DNA from: MED-G20 sp038108155
Lineage (GTDB): Bacteria > Bacteroidota > Bacteroidia > Flavobacteriales_D > Parvicellaceae
Assembly (NCBI GenBank): GCA_038108155.1
Contig: JAYNHP010000003.1
Coordinates: forward strand, 25,334-89,333
Direction of reading: 5' to 3'
DNA: 64,000 nucleotides
Below are positions 1-8,725 of this stretch, piece by piece. Every line of letters starts with the position of its first letter. The stretch's first letter is position 1. A program made the translations under genes and the position numbers. The notes below the pieces were generated by a model. The model was given only the letters and a program-made list of their open reading frames with translations, was not told the origin of the DNA and ran no database searches.

Positions 1-327
1 AATCTAAGAAACAAAGTACAATTAATAGGAAATGCAGGAAGCACACCAGTAGTTCAAGAAACAAAGAATGGTAATAAATATGCTAAGATATCCATAGCTA
101 CTAATAACAACTACACCAATAAAGATGGTGAAAAAGTAAAGGAGACACAATGGCATCCTATTGTATTTTGGGGAAAGAAAGCAGAGATAGCAGAAAAATA
201 TATCTCAAAAGGACAGGAGGTGTTTATTGAAGGCTCTTTAAATTACAGAACTTATGAAAATGATGAGGGTGAAAAGAAATATGTATTTGAAATAATTTCA
301 AATGATATATTATTACTCAATAAATAA
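1..327 (+). CDS. ssb: Single-stranded DNA-binding protein (5' end cut by window)
   Basis: The reading frame is open from base 1 and stops with TAA at 325-327, giving 108 visible residues. It reads as an SSB OB-fold: it begins NLRNKVQLIGNAGS, which matches the usual N-terminus, so probably only a few residues are missing. Later it has the expected QWHPIVFWGKKAE and KGQEVFIEGSLNYRTYE strands. It ends directly after the OB fold (ISNDILLLNK) and has no acidic DDDxPF tail, as in the short SSB form I associate with Bacteroidota. It binds ssDNA during replication and repair; without the tail, the usual partner-docking site is absent. A hairpin terminator follows. Confidence 0.9.
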   Translation, partial: NLRNKVQLIGNAGSTPVVQETKNGNKYAKISIATNNNYTNKDGEKVKETQWHPIVFWGKKAEIAEKYISKGQEVFIEGSLNYRTYENDEGEKKYVFEIISNDILLLNK

Positions 328-352
328 GAATAAAAATCTATTGATAATTTTT

Positions 353-376
353 AAAGAGCCCAGAAGGGCTCTTTTT
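353..376. terminator. Bidirectional intrinsic terminator between ssb and the glycosyltransferase gene
   Basis: The arms AAAGAGCCC (353-361) and GGGCTCTTT (366-374) pair perfectly around the 4-nt loop AGAA, and a T run follows on the plus strand. The A run before the stem gives a U run on the opposite strand. It sits between the ssb stop (327) and the stop of the convergent gene (377), so it can serve both. It is the only classical hairpin terminator I see at a convergent junction in the window. Confidence 0.85.
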
Positions 377-1492
377 TTATTTAATGATTTTTTTTACAAA
401 ATTATCCCATGAGTAAGAATCGTGCTTTTTAGAAATTGCGGAACTCATCACGATTTCATTCTTTTCGTTTGAAAAATAATCCAAAATATATTCACTCATT
501 TCTTCAGCATTGGTAGAACTAATATACCCGTCTTTTTTATGTTCAATTATTTCAGGTAATCCACCTACGTTGGTTACTAGCATAGGTTTTTTATAATACA
601 TTGCTAATTGAGTAACACCACTTTGAGTTGCTGAGGTATAAGGCAAAATTACTAGATTCGAAACTGAAAAGAAATCTGGAACTTGTTTGTTCTCTATAAA
701 TTGATTGTAAATTATTATGTTTTTCAAATTTAAATCTCTTATTAAATCTTGATATTTATCTTCAGAATCGTAAAATTCTCCAGCAATTATTAATTTAATA
801 TTCTTTTCTATAATTAGTTTATTTGACATTGCTCTTATTGCTAAATCTAATCCTTTATATTTTCTTATTAAACCAAAGAATAAAACGTATTTACCATCTT
901 TAAGATTAAGACTCTTAAGAGCGGAAGATTTATCGGTAATTTTACTGTAGGTATTGTAAATGGGATGAAAAAGAGATTCAACACTTACACTATTATTTAT
1001 TTCCTTTATGTCTTTTTTAACTTTCTTACTTAAGGTAAAATGAGAGTCACACTTATTTAAAAAATAATTAACCAACATAGTATCACCTAATCTTTTTTCA
1101 TGGGCAATAGCATTATCAACAATCCCAAAAACTGGAATTTTATTTCTTTTTAAATATCCACCTATTATTCCAAGACAGGGAGCGAAGAAAGGCATCCAGA
1201 ATCTAATAAAAACTTTTGTTGGATTTTCACCCTTAATATATTTGGCTGTTCTCCACCATGAGATTGGATTAATTGAATTTATTGTTGGGGATATTTTGAA
1301 GTTGAAATCTTCAAATTGCTCTACTCTATTTTGAGATTTTCCAGGAAAAAGAAATTTAGGATACTGTAGTGAAAAAGATATTATTTCCACTAAAAAACCT
1401 TTTTCTACCAATGATTTGGCCAATGCCTCGTTAAAATCTGATATCCCTCCTCTTAGTGGAGAAGCTGGACCAACTATAATGATTTTACTCAT
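377..1492 (-). CDS. Glycosyltransferase family 4 (GT-B fold)
   Basis: A 371-residue protein with the two-domain GT-B layout. The N-terminus has a glycine-rich loop (GPASPLRGGISDFNEALAKS) typical of family 4 acceptor domains. The C-terminal donor-binding half has LFFGLIRKYKGLDLAIRAM and, near residues 285-315, ILPYTSATQSGVTQLAMYY followed by NVGGLPEII. Family 4 enzymes transfer sugars from activated donors to lipids or polysaccharides at the inner face of the cytoplasmic membrane. The gene starts inside the last codons of the upstream GT2 gene (8-bp overlap), so the two are one minus-strand operon, probably for surface glycan synthesis. The sugar cannot be predicted. Confidence 0.85.
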   Translation of the reverse strand: MSKIIIVGPASPLRGGISDFNEALAKSLVEKGFLVEIISFSLQYPKFLFPGKSQNRVEQFEDFNFKISPTINSINPISWWRTAKYIKGENPTKVFIRFWMPFFAPCLGIIGGYLKRNKIPVFGIVDNAIAHEKRLGDTMLVNYFLNKCDSHFTLSKKVKKDIKEINNSVSVESLFHPIYNTYSKITDKSSALKSLNLKDGKYVLFFGLIRKYKGLDLAIRAMSNKLIIEKNIKLIIAGEFYDSEDKYQDLIRDLNLKNIIIYNQFIENKQVPDFFSVSNLVILPYTSATQSGVTQLAMYYKKPMLVTNVGGLPEIIEHKKDGYISSTNAEEMSEYILDYFSNEKNEIVMSSAISKKHDSYSWDNFVKKIIK

Positions 1493-2441
1493 TAACGTTT
1501 AATTTTTCTCTGATTTGGTATTGGTTTCTATTTGGAGAATTTCTAGACAACATTTCTCCTAAAAAACCAGCAAGAAAAAACTGAACTCCAATTATAATTG
1601 AAGTTAAGGCAATGTAAAACTCTGTTCTGTTGGCAATTAATTTTGCGCCCTTATCCAAAAATATTTTATCAATTCCAATATAAATCAAAAAACTAAATCC
1701 AATTATGAAAACAAATATTCCCATGGTGCCAAATAGGTGCATTGGTCTTTTCCCAAACTTTCCAATAAAGGTAATACTGAATAAATCTAAAAAACCAAAA
1801 ATAAAACGTTCTAATCCAAATTTAGTTTCTCCAAATTTCCTAGCTTGGTGCTTCACTACTTTTTCTGTAATATTTTGAAAGCCTGCCCATTTTGCAATTA
1901 ATGGAATGTACCTATGCATCTCTCCATAAACTTCAATATTTTTAACCACATCAGACTTGTAAGCTTTAAGACCACAATTCATATCGTTAAGTTTAATTCC
2001 AGAAACTTTTCTTGTGACTGCATTGTATAATTTAGTAGGAATTGTTTTAGAAAGTGGATCTTTTCTATCCTTTTTCCAACCAGAAACTATATCAAATCCA
2101 TCTTTATTAATCATTTCATAAAGTTCTGGTATTTCATCTGGAGAATCCTGTAAATCCGCATCCATTGTAATTACAACATTTCCAATTGAAAGCTCAAAAC
2201 CAATATTTAAAGCTGCAGATTTTCCGTAATTTCTTCTAAAAGAAACACCCTTTATATTTTTATTTTTGGATTGAAGATTATTAATTACTTCCCAAGAGTT
2301 GTCCTTACTTCCATCGTCAACAAAAATAAGCTCATATTTTAAATTTGATTGTACAACAACATTATCTATCCAATCAGAAAGCTCTGGTAATGATTCTGAT
2401 TCATTATAAAGTGGAACTACAATAGATAAGTCTAAATCCAT
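1485..2441 (-). CDS. Glycosyltransferase family 2, GtrB/DPM1-like membrane enzyme
   Basis: 318 residues. The N-terminal catalytic GT-A domain shows SIVVPLYNESESLPEL, the nucleotide-sugar motif FVDDGSKDNSW, and the metal-binding DADLQDSPDEI. The C-terminal ~90 residues contain two hydrophobic helices (around MGIFVFIIGFSFLIYIGID and FYIALTSIIIGVQFFLAGFL). This is the architecture of polyprenyl-phosphate glycosyltransferases (GtrB, DPM synthase), which load a sugar onto undecaprenyl phosphate for export. It is the first gene of the operon with the GT4 gene. A consensus -7 element ends 4 nt before its ATG (see 2446-2453), so its mRNA may be leaderless. Confidence 0.88.
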   Translation of the reverse strand: MDLDLSIVVPLYNESESLPELSDWIDNVVVQSNLKYELIFVDDGSKDNSWEVINNLQSKNKNIKGVSFRRNYGKSAALNIGFELSIGNVVITMDADLQDSPDEIPELYEMINKDGFDIVSGWKKDRKDPLSKTIPTKLYNAVTRKVSGIKLNDMNCGLKAYKSDVVKNIEVYGEMHRYIPLIAKWAGFQNITEKVVKHQARKFGETKFGLERFIFGFLDLFSITFIGKFGKRPMHLFGTMGIFVFIIGFSFLIYIGIDKIFLDKGAKLIANRTEFYIALTSIIIGVQFFLAGFLGEMLSRNSPNRNQYQIREKLNVNE

Positions 2442-2445
2442 ACGA

Positions 2446-2453
2446 CAAATATA
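2446..2453 (-). promoter_or_regulatory. TAnnTTTG -7 element for the GT2-GT4 operon
   Basis: The minus strand reads TATATTTG, then TCGT, then the ATG at 2441. This matches the Bacteroidota -7 consensus TAnnTTTG. Compared with the SRP RNA promoter at 58704, where the RNA begins 5 nt after the final G, transcription here would start at the A of the ATG. I do not see a convincing -33 element. Confidence 0.6.
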
Positions 2454-2575
2454 TTGAAGTTTATCAATAGGATTTGTTAATTCTTTTTAATTAAATTTTT
2501 TATTTATTAGTATTAATAGAATTATATTGGGCAGCGAATAATTAAAGTCATCATTTTTTTAATTGTAAATTCTAG

Positions 2576-3298
2576 ATGAAAGCACTAATACTTAAAGAAA
2601 TAAGATCTTATCTCAGTTCTATTATAGGTTATGCTGCTATTATTGTTTTCTTAATTAGCTCTGGATTTTTTGTATGGATACTTCCTGGAAATAATAACAT
2701 TATTGATATGGGAGAATCTAGTTTACAAACATTTTTTTCACAAGCACCTGGGATTTTAATGTTTTTATTCCCTGCATTTACCATGCGATGTTTTGCAGAA
2801 GAGACTAAAACCGGGACATTAGAACTATTAATAACCCAGCCAATATCCATATTCAAAATTATTCTTTCCAAATATCTTGCAGCTAGTTTTCTTGCGGTTT
2901 TAACAATATTACCTACTTTGATATATTATATTAGCGTCTATCAAATGGGGGAAATTGCAGGTAATATTGACCATCCTTCGACAATTGGTGGTTACCTAGG
3001 TCTTTTATTACTCAGTATTACCTATGTTGCAATTGGAATTTTAGCATCTAGTCTATCGAAAAATCAGGTAATTGGTTTTCTATTAGGGTTATTCTTCAAT
3101 TTTATTATCTATGTTGGCTTTTCCTATTTTGCAGTATTTGTTGGCGATCCTTTAGATTATTATTTTATGAATTTAAGCATGCTAGATCATTTCAATGCTT
3201 TACAAAGAGGGATTATCGATTCTAGAGATATTGCATACTTTTTATCAGTTATATTTTTTACACTCTATCTTACAAAAATAGTATTGAAGAAAAAGTAA
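2576..3298 (+). CDS. gldF: Gliding motility ABC transporter permease GldF
   Basis: 240 residues, starting MKALILKEIRSYLSSIIGYA, the characteristic start of GldF/ABC-2 permeases. About six hydrophobic segments are spaced through the protein, with the conserved cytoplasmic FAEETKTGTLELLITQPIS near residues 73-91. GldF is the membrane subunit of the GldA-GldF-GldG ABC complex linked to gliding in Flavobacterium. The next gene, gldG, starts on the base after its stop, which fixes the identification. No gldA ATPase gene is in the window; in this phylum gldA is often located elsewhere. The upstream 134-bp gap separates it from the divergent glycosyltransferases; I see no consensus -7 box for gldF in it. 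Confidence 0.92.
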   Translation: MKALILKEIRSYLSSIIGYAAIIVFLISSGFFVWILPGNNNIIDMGESSLQTFFSQAPGILMFLFPAFTMRCFAEETKTGTLELLITQPISIFKIILSKYLAASFLAVLTILPTLIYYISVYQMGEIAGNIDHPSTIGGYLGLLLLSITYVAIGILASSLSKNQVIGFLLGLFFNFIIYVGFSYFAVFVGDPLDYYFMNLSMLDHFNALQRGIIDSRDIAYFLSVIFFTLYLTKIVLKKK

Positions 3299-5221
3299 AT
3301 GAAAAAGGTTTATTTAAAATATAAGAACATTTTAAATCTATTATTAGTCGTTAGCTCACTAGCTATTTTCAATATAGTAGCAAATCAAATATTTTTTAGG
3401 ATAGATTTATCTTCAGATAAAGTCCACTCATTATCTCCAAAAACAAAAAATCTTTTATTAAATCTTGAGGACATAATTACTGCAGATGTTTATCTTGATG
3501 GAGATTTTCCTGCAGAAATTGAAAAACTTAAAAAAGCCCTTTCAGAAAAGTTAGATGAATTTAAAGCTTTTGGTGGAGAAAATTTTAAAGTTAATTTCAT
3601 AAATCTTGATGAGGATCCTGAACTTGCAAAAGAATTCAAAAATCAGGTTTTTAATGACGGTTTAGATTACAGTGACATATTAATTTCGAGAGATAGCAAA
3701 CAAGAAGTTGTTAGAATCTGGCCGGGAATTATACTAAGAATGGGAGATCAATTTAAAGCTGTTCAACTTTTACAAAAAGGTAAATTTCCAATCTCTCAAG
3801 TTATTATCAATCATTTCAACGACCAATTGGAGTACAACTTAATTCTTGGAATAAATAACCTCTTAAAACCAGCTACTAAAAAAATTAAGTTTTTAAGAGG
3901 GCATGGTGAACTTGACAATGCAGATGCGTGGATAATAAGAGATCAACTTATAAAAAATTACGATGTTGACACCTTAAGAATCAAACAATTAAAAGTGAAA
4001 TTTTATAATGAAACTATTGAAATTTCAAATAATAAATACGATTCTTTAATTAAAAACAAAATAGATTCTATTTACATTTCTGAAAGAGCAATACCAGTTT
4101 TTGATGAATTTGGTAATCCAAATAAAAATGCAAGAAGATATATTACTAAAACATTTCAGAATAAAGAAATATCTAAAAACATGAAAGATATTTCAAAAAT
4201 TAGCGAAGACCTAGATGTCTTAGATGAAACCGACCTATTAATAATAGCCAAGCCAAAAACCTCTTTTTCAGAGAAAGAATTATTCATAATTGACCAATAC
4301 ATTATGAATGGAGGAAAAATTATTTGGATGGTAGATATGTTGGAGGTAAATGAATCTGAATTAGCAGACACAAATATAACTTATGCTAGGCCTTTAAAAC
4401 ACCAATTACAACAGTTTCTATTTAAATATGGTGCAAGGTTTAATGTAAATATGGTAAATGATGTGAGATGCTCTCCAGTAATTAGAGAAGATGGATTAGG
4501 CCGAATTCCAAATTGGTATTTTTATCCATTATTATATTTAGACAAACCATCCATATATTTAAATAATGTTGGACCAATAAAAACAAGATATGTTTGTTCA
4601 ATTGATACAGTTGGAGTTGATAACATTAAAAAGACTGCATTATTAAAGTCATCTCCTGAATATAAAATATTGAGGCAAACTTCTGTTAATTATCAAAATT
4701 TATACAATTACAATCCAAGAAATTTTGATATTGAAATAAAAAATGAAGTTCCAGTTTCAGCATGGTTGTTTGAAGGAGTTTTTAAATCAAATTATGAAAA
4801 TAGGGCTGTAAGTAAAGATTTTAAAAAATTCATTTCCAATCCTATTGTAAATTTCAAATCAAAAAGTAAGGAAACCAAAATGATTTTTATTGGGGACGGG
4901 GATTTGATAAGAAATGATTTTATAAAAGCGGATAATCAAATTAAGCCTGTTCTGCTTTCCTTTGAAAGTGCAGACTATGGAACACCTGAATTTTTTCCTA
5001 GATATGGCAATGAGGTATTTTTTCTTAACCTTATAGATGAACTATTAGATAGGAGCGAACTTATTCCTCTAAGATCAAAAATGAATATGCCAAGACTTCT
5101 TAAAAAAGAAATTTTTGGACAAAGAAATTTTTGGCAACTTATTAATATTTTGATTCCTTTAATAGTAGTAATTATTATTGGACTAATTAATCAATTTAGG
5201 AGAAAAAAGAAATATGCATAA
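3299..5221 (+). CDS. gldG: Gliding motility ABC transporter auxiliary protein GldG
   Basis: 640 residues. One hydrophobic helix lies near residues 12-32 and another at the extreme C-terminus (WQLINILIPLIVVIIIGLIN), leaving a large periplasmic region between them. The body matches the ABC_transp_aux family: FFRIDLSSDKVHSLSPKTKN, then KIKFLRGHGELDN near residue 195, and an IIDQYIMNGGKIIWMVDM strand near 335-355. GldG partners GldF in the gliding ABC complex at the cytoplasmic membrane. Its ATG follows the gldF stop directly, and its last 8 bp overlap the next gene, so all three are translated from one message. Confidence 0.92.
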   Translation: MKKVYLKYKNILNLLLVVSSLAIFNIVANQIFFRIDLSSDKVHSLSPKTKNLLLNLEDIITADVYLDGDFPAEIEKLKKALSEKLDEFKAFGGENFKVNFINLDEDPELAKEFKNQVFNDGLDYSDILISRDSKQEVVRIWPGIILRMGDQFKAVQLLQKGKFPISQVIINHFNDQLEYNLILGINNLLKPATKKIKFLRGHGELDNADAWIIRDQLIKNYDVDTLRIKQLKVKFYNETIEISNNKYDSLIKNKIDSIYISERAIPVFDEFGNPNKNARRYITKTFQNKEISKNMKDISKISEDLDVLDETDLLIIAKPKTSFSEKELFIIDQYIMNGGKIIWMVDMLEVNESELADTNITYARPLKHQLQQFLFKYGARFNVNMVNDVRCSPVIREDGLGRIPNWYFYPLLYLDKPSIYLNNVGPIKTRYVCSIDTVGVDNIKKTALLKSSPEYKILRQTSVNYQNLYNYNPRNFDIEIKNEVPVSAWLFEGVFKSNYENRAVSKDFKKFISNPIVNFKSKSKETKMIFIGDGDLIRNDFIKADNQIKPVLLSFESADYGTPEFFPRYGNEVFFLNLIDELLDRSELIPLRSKMNMPRLLKKEIFGQRNFWQLINILIPLIVVIIIGLINQFRRKKKYA

Positions 5222-6209
5222 GAATGTTTTTAAAGTAACCTTTTATGGTTTATTAATTTCTGGTCTATTTAGTTGCAATAATAAAAACAGCTACTACGAT
5301 CTAAAAGATTTTGCAATTAAAGACACCTCGAAGATTATTAAGTTTAAAATTTCAGATACTGAAGATAACAGCATTGTAATTTCAAGAAATGTCAATTCCA
5401 ATAAATGGATACTAGAAGGTTCTAAATACACCGCAAATAAATCAAGTGTTGATTTGTTAATGGAAACATTTTACAGAATTCGAGTAAAACAAGATGTACC
5501 TAAATCTGCCTTAAATACGGTTATTAATCGTCTTTCTGTTAGACATAAGAAAGTAGAAGTATTTTTCGAAAATGAAAAGCCATTCAAAACATGGTTTATT
5601 GGCTCTCCTACACAAGATCATTTAGGGACCTATATGTTACTTCAGAATGAAGATAAAAAAAGTTCGAAACCTTATATTACCTATAAACCTGGAATGTATG
5701 GATCGCTGGATGTTAGATTTTTTACAGATTGGAAAGGATGGAGATCTCCTCGATTATTTAATTATCAAAATCCCAAGAGAATTAAAAATATTTCTTTGAA
5801 GTTCTCTGAAAAACCTAAAGAAAGTTATACTATATCTAATAAAAATAATACCATTAAATTATTTGACTTAGACAATAAAGAATTAAGCAACTATGATACT
5901 GTTCAGGTAAAGCATTATTTATCTCACTTTGAAAATGTTAGTTACAATAAAATCATGTTTGAAAAACAAAATATTATAGACTCTATTTTTAAAAGTGAGC
6001 CGCATTATTATTTTGAGTTAACAGATTCTTCAAATAAAGTTACTAAAGTTGAATTTTGGAAAATTAAAGATATTGATTCTCCAACAGGTTGGGATGCAGA
6101 ACATGGATATATTCGTGTAAATAATAACAATGAGCTTTTAAGAGCCCAATATTTCAACTGGGAAATTTTATTTAAACCCCTTAGTTTTTACACTAGGAGA
6201 TATTATTAA
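5214..6209 (+). CDS. Putative lipoprotein of the gld operon, DUF4340-like
   Basis: 331 residues. The N-terminus is a lipoprotein signal peptide with lipobox LFSC (cysteine at about residue 21), then an Asn/Lys-rich linker. The rest is a soluble beta-rich domain; phrases such as VNSNKWILEGSKYTANKSSV and LSVRHKKVEVFFENEKP resemble the DUF4340 proteins often found after gldG. It overlaps gldG by 8 bp and precedes dnaN by 80 bp. Function unknown; its location suggests an envelope factor working with GldF/GldG. The DUF4340 assignment is from recall and moderate in confidence. Confidence 0.7.
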   Translation: MHKNVFKVTFYGLLISGLFSCNNKNSYYDLKDFAIKDTSKIIKFKISDTEDNSIVISRNVNSNKWILEGSKYTANKSSVDLLMETFYRIRVKQDVPKSALNTVINRLSVRHKKVEVFFENEKPFKTWFIGSPTQDHLGTYMLLQNEDKKSSKPYITYKPGMYGSLDVRFFTDWKGWRSPRLFNYQNPKRIKNISLKFSEKPKESYTISNKNNTIKLFDLDNKELSNYDTVQVKHYLSHFENVSYNKIMFEKQNIIDSIFKSEPHYYFELTDSSNKVTKVEFWKIKDIDSPTGWDAEHGYIRVNNNNELLRAQYFNWEILFKPLSFYTRRYY

Positions 6210-6218
6210 TTAGGTGTT

Positions 6219-6289
6219 AATAAATAAGGTTAATACTAATAGCATATTATTAATACTATTCTGATATTTATGCCATTAACCTATTTATT
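6219..6289. repeat. Inverted repeat ending at the dnaN start codon
   Basis: The left arm AATAAATAAGGTTAAT (6219-6234) is nearly the exact reverse complement of the right arm ATTAACCTATTTATT (6275-6289); one extra A makes a bulge. The 40-nt interior also has two near-copies of TTAATACTA. The right arm ends on the base before the dnaN ATG. The structure could be an operator or an mRNA hairpin that covers the ribosome-binding region. There is no T run, so it is not an ordinary terminator. Confidence 0.6.
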
Positions 6290-7405
6290 ATGAAGTTTAT
6301 AGTTTCAAGCCAAGTATTATTAAAACAATTACAATCCATTGGTGGAGTTCTTAATAGTTCTAATACCCTTCCAATTTTAGATAACTTTTTATTCGAAATT
6401 CAAGATCAGAAACTCACCATATCGTGTTCAGATTTAGAGTCTACAATGACATCTACAATTTCTATTGATGCAAAAAGTGAAGGTAGTATTGCCATTCCAG
6501 CAAAAATGTTATTAGATATTTTAAAAACATTTCCTAACCATCCCCTAACCTTCTCTATTGATGATAAAATGGGTGTAGAAATTTCTTCTGATTATGGAAA
6601 GTATAAATTAAGTGGTTATTCAGGTACGGAATTCCCTAAATCTCCAGTAATTGAAGCACCTTCAACTGTTACTATTAGCAGTCATATTTTTCAAAGAGCT
6701 ATTGAAAAAACAATTTTTGCTTCGGGAAATGATGATTTAAGACCTGTAATGAGTGGTATATTTGTTCAATTATCCGAATCTGAGTTAACATTTGTTGCCA
6801 CTGATGCTCATAAATTAGTTAGATATACAAGAAATGATGTTAAATCTTCTGCTGCTGCATCATTTATTGTCCCAAAAAAACCAATGAATTTACTGAAAGG
6901 GTTGCTTCAAAATTTTGAAGGTGAGGTAACTATTAAATACAATGAATCCAATGCTAGTATTGCATTCAATGATATTTTACTTACATGTAGATTAGTTGAT
7001 GGAAAATATCCAAATTACGATGCTGTTATTCCAAAAGAAAACCCAAACAGATTGACTGTAGATAGAAATGCTTTTTTTCAATCCATTAAACGAGTAAGCA
7101 TTTTCGCTAATAAAACTACTCATCAGGTAAGATTAAAAATTAATGGAAGTGAATTGAATATTAGTGCTGAAGACGTTGACTTCTCTAACGAAGCTAATGA
7201 AAGATTAACATGTTCTTATCAGGGTGAATCCATAGAAATTGGTTTTAATTCAAGGTTCTTAAACGAAATGCTTCAAAATATTGATTCTGACAATGTTATA
7301 TTCGAGCTTAGCGCACCCAATAGAGCGGGTATTTTAATTCCAGATAATAGTGAAGATGGTGAAGATATTTTAATGTTGGTAATGCCTGTAATGCTAAATT
7401 CTTAA
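6290..7405 (+). CDS. dnaN: DNA polymerase III beta subunit (sliding clamp)
   Basis: 371 residues, full length for the family. It begins MKFIVSSQVLLKQLQSIGGVL and carries typical clamp segments: NTLPILDNFLFEI, ISCSDLESTM, FVATDAHKLVRYT, VDGKYPNYDAVIP and the C-terminal hydrophobic-pocket region ending LMLVMPVMLNS. It forms the ring that tethers DNA polymerase III to DNA. It sits after gldF-gldG-lipoprotein, an arrangement I know from other Flavobacteria. A long inverted repeat abuts its ATG. Its stop overlaps the stop of the convergent rocD gene by 4 bp. Confidence 0.97.
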   Translation: MKFIVSSQVLLKQLQSIGGVLNSSNTLPILDNFLFEIQDQKLTISCSDLESTMTSTISIDAKSEGSIAIPAKMLLDILKTFPNHPLTFSIDDKMGVEISSDYGKYKLSGYSGTEFPKSPVIEAPSTVTISSHIFQRAIEKTIFASGNDDLRPVMSGIFVQLSESELTFVATDAHKLVRYTRNDVKSSAAASFIVPKKPMNLLKGLLQNFEGEVTIKYNESNASIAFNDILLTCRLVDGKYPNYDAVIPKENPNRLTVDRNAFFQSIKRVSIFANKTTHQVRLKINGSELNISAEDVDFSNEANERLTCSYQGESIEIGFNSRFLNEMLQNIDSDNVIFELSAPNRAGILIPDNSEDGEDILMLVMPVMLNS

Positions 7406-8631
7406 TCCAACTTATAACCCTTTAAAGTATCGATGATAATTTTTATACAGTCGTCTAACTGATTTTTAGTTATTGTTAATGGTGGAGCAAACCTTATAAT
7501 ATTTCCATGGGTAGGCTTAGCTAATAGTCCATTATTTTTCATTTCAAGACATATATTCCAAGCAGTTTTGCTTTCTTCTGTATCATTAATTACAATGGCA
7601 TTGAGAAGTCCTTTTCCTCTTACCAATTTGACTATTGGAGAATCTTTAATAAACTTATTTAATTCTTCTCTAAAATATTCTCCTAGGTCATAAGCATTTT
7701 CTGCAAGATCTTCTTCAATAATAACCTCTAAAGCTGCTTTTGCAACTGCACAAGCCAACGGATTACCTCCAAATGTAGAACCATGTTCTCCAGGCTTTAT
7801 GCACATCATCACCTCATCATTTGCTAAAACTGCTGAAACAGGAAATACACCACCAGAAAGTGCTTTTCCAAGAATAAGTATATCTGGTTTGGCATTTTCA
7901 TAATCTGAAGCCAATAATTTACCTGTTCTCCCTATTCCTGTTTGAACTTCATCTGCAATAAAAAGCACATTATACTTATCACATAGGCGTCTAACTCCTT
8001 CTAAATAGCCTTCGTCAGGAACTACAACACCAGCTTCGCCCTGAATAGGTTCGACCATAAAAGCTGCAACATTAAAATCTTTTAATTCTTTTTCCAATGC
8101 CTCTAAATTATTATAAGGAATTAAGTCATATCCAGGCATATAGGGACCAAAATCTTTGAAAGAAAGTGGATCGTCTGAAGATGAAATTGCTGCTAATGTT
8201 CTACCCCAGAAATTGCCTCTGGCAAAAATTATTCGAGCTTTATTTTCTGGAATTCCTTTTTTTAAATAGCCCCATTTTCTAGCCAACTTATTGGCAGTTT
8301 CTCCTCCTTCAACACCTGTATTCATGGGTAAAACTTTGTCGTAATCAAACAATTCACAAATGAATTTTTCGTAAGGGCCAAGTGCAGAGTTGTAAAATGC
8401 TCTACTTGTTAAGGTTAATTTCTTAGACTGGTTAATTAATGCATTAATGATTTTGGGATGACAGTGGCCTTGATTAACAGCAGAATAGGCACTTAAAAAA
8501 TCAAAATATTTTTTCCCTTCACAATCCCATACATATACCCCTTCTCCCCTTTCCAATACTACTGGAAGTGGATGATAATTATGAGCACCAAAATCATTTT
8601 CAAGTTGCATTAATGAAGTAGAATCTGTCAT
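7402..8631 (-). CDS. rocD: Ornithine--oxo-acid aminotransferase
   Basis: 409 residues, a class III PLP-dependent aminotransferase. It converts ornithine and 2-oxoglutarate to glutamate semialdehyde and glutamate in arginine/proline metabolism. Visible family features are NYHPLPVVLERGEGVYVWD at the start, MNTGVEGGETANKLARKWG near 103-121, the cofactor-binding DEVQTGIGRTG at 227-237, and the PLP lysine in LGKALSGG (K256). The NTGVEGGE and HGSTFGGNPL segments favour ornithine over other class III substrates. It has its own TATATTTG promoter upstream and ends convergently with dnaN. Confidence 0.94.
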   Translation of the reverse strand: MTDSTSLMQLENDFGAHNYHPLPVVLERGEGVYVWDCEGKKYFDFLSAYSAVNQGHCHPKIINALINQSKKLTLTSRAFYNSALGPYEKFICELFDYDKVLPMNTGVEGGETANKLARKWGYLKKGIPENKARIIFARGNFWGRTLAAISSSDDPLSFKDFGPYMPGYDLIPYNNLEALEKELKDFNVAAFMVEPIQGEAGVVVPDEGYLEGVRRLCDKYNVLFIADEVQTGIGRTGKLLASDYENAKPDILILGKALSGGVFPVSAVLANDEVMMCIKPGEHGSTFGGNPLACAVAKAALEVIIEEDLAENAYDLGEYFREELNKFIKDSPIVKLVRGKGLLNAIVINDTEESKTAWNICLEMKNNGLLAKPTHGNIIRFAPPLTITKNQLDDCIKIIIDTLKGYKLD

Positions 8632-8644
8632 ATTATTTTTTTGA

Positions 8645-8652
8645 CAAATATA
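8645..8652 (-). promoter_or_regulatory. TAnnTTTG -7 element for rocD
   Basis: The minus strand reads TATATTTG, with 13 nt between the box and the rocD ATG. It lies in the 94-bp divergent region shared with the ttcA-like gene. By the SRP RNA ruler the mRNA leader would be about 9 nt. Confidence 0.55.
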
Positions 8653-8713
8653 ATAATTCGTTTCTTGAAGAGAATTAATTTTTTAAATAAGTGATATTTA
8701 AAGTATAATTAAT

Positions 8714-8721
8714 TTTCTTTG
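8714..8721 (+). promoter_or_regulatory. Variant -7 element (TTTCTTTG) abutting ttcA
   Basis: One mismatch from TAnnTTTG. It is followed by TATA and then the ATG at 8726, the same 4-nt spacing seen at the GT2, ruvX and 42858 genes. This would place transcription initiation at the start codon. Confidence 0.4.
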
Positions 8722-8725
8722 TATA

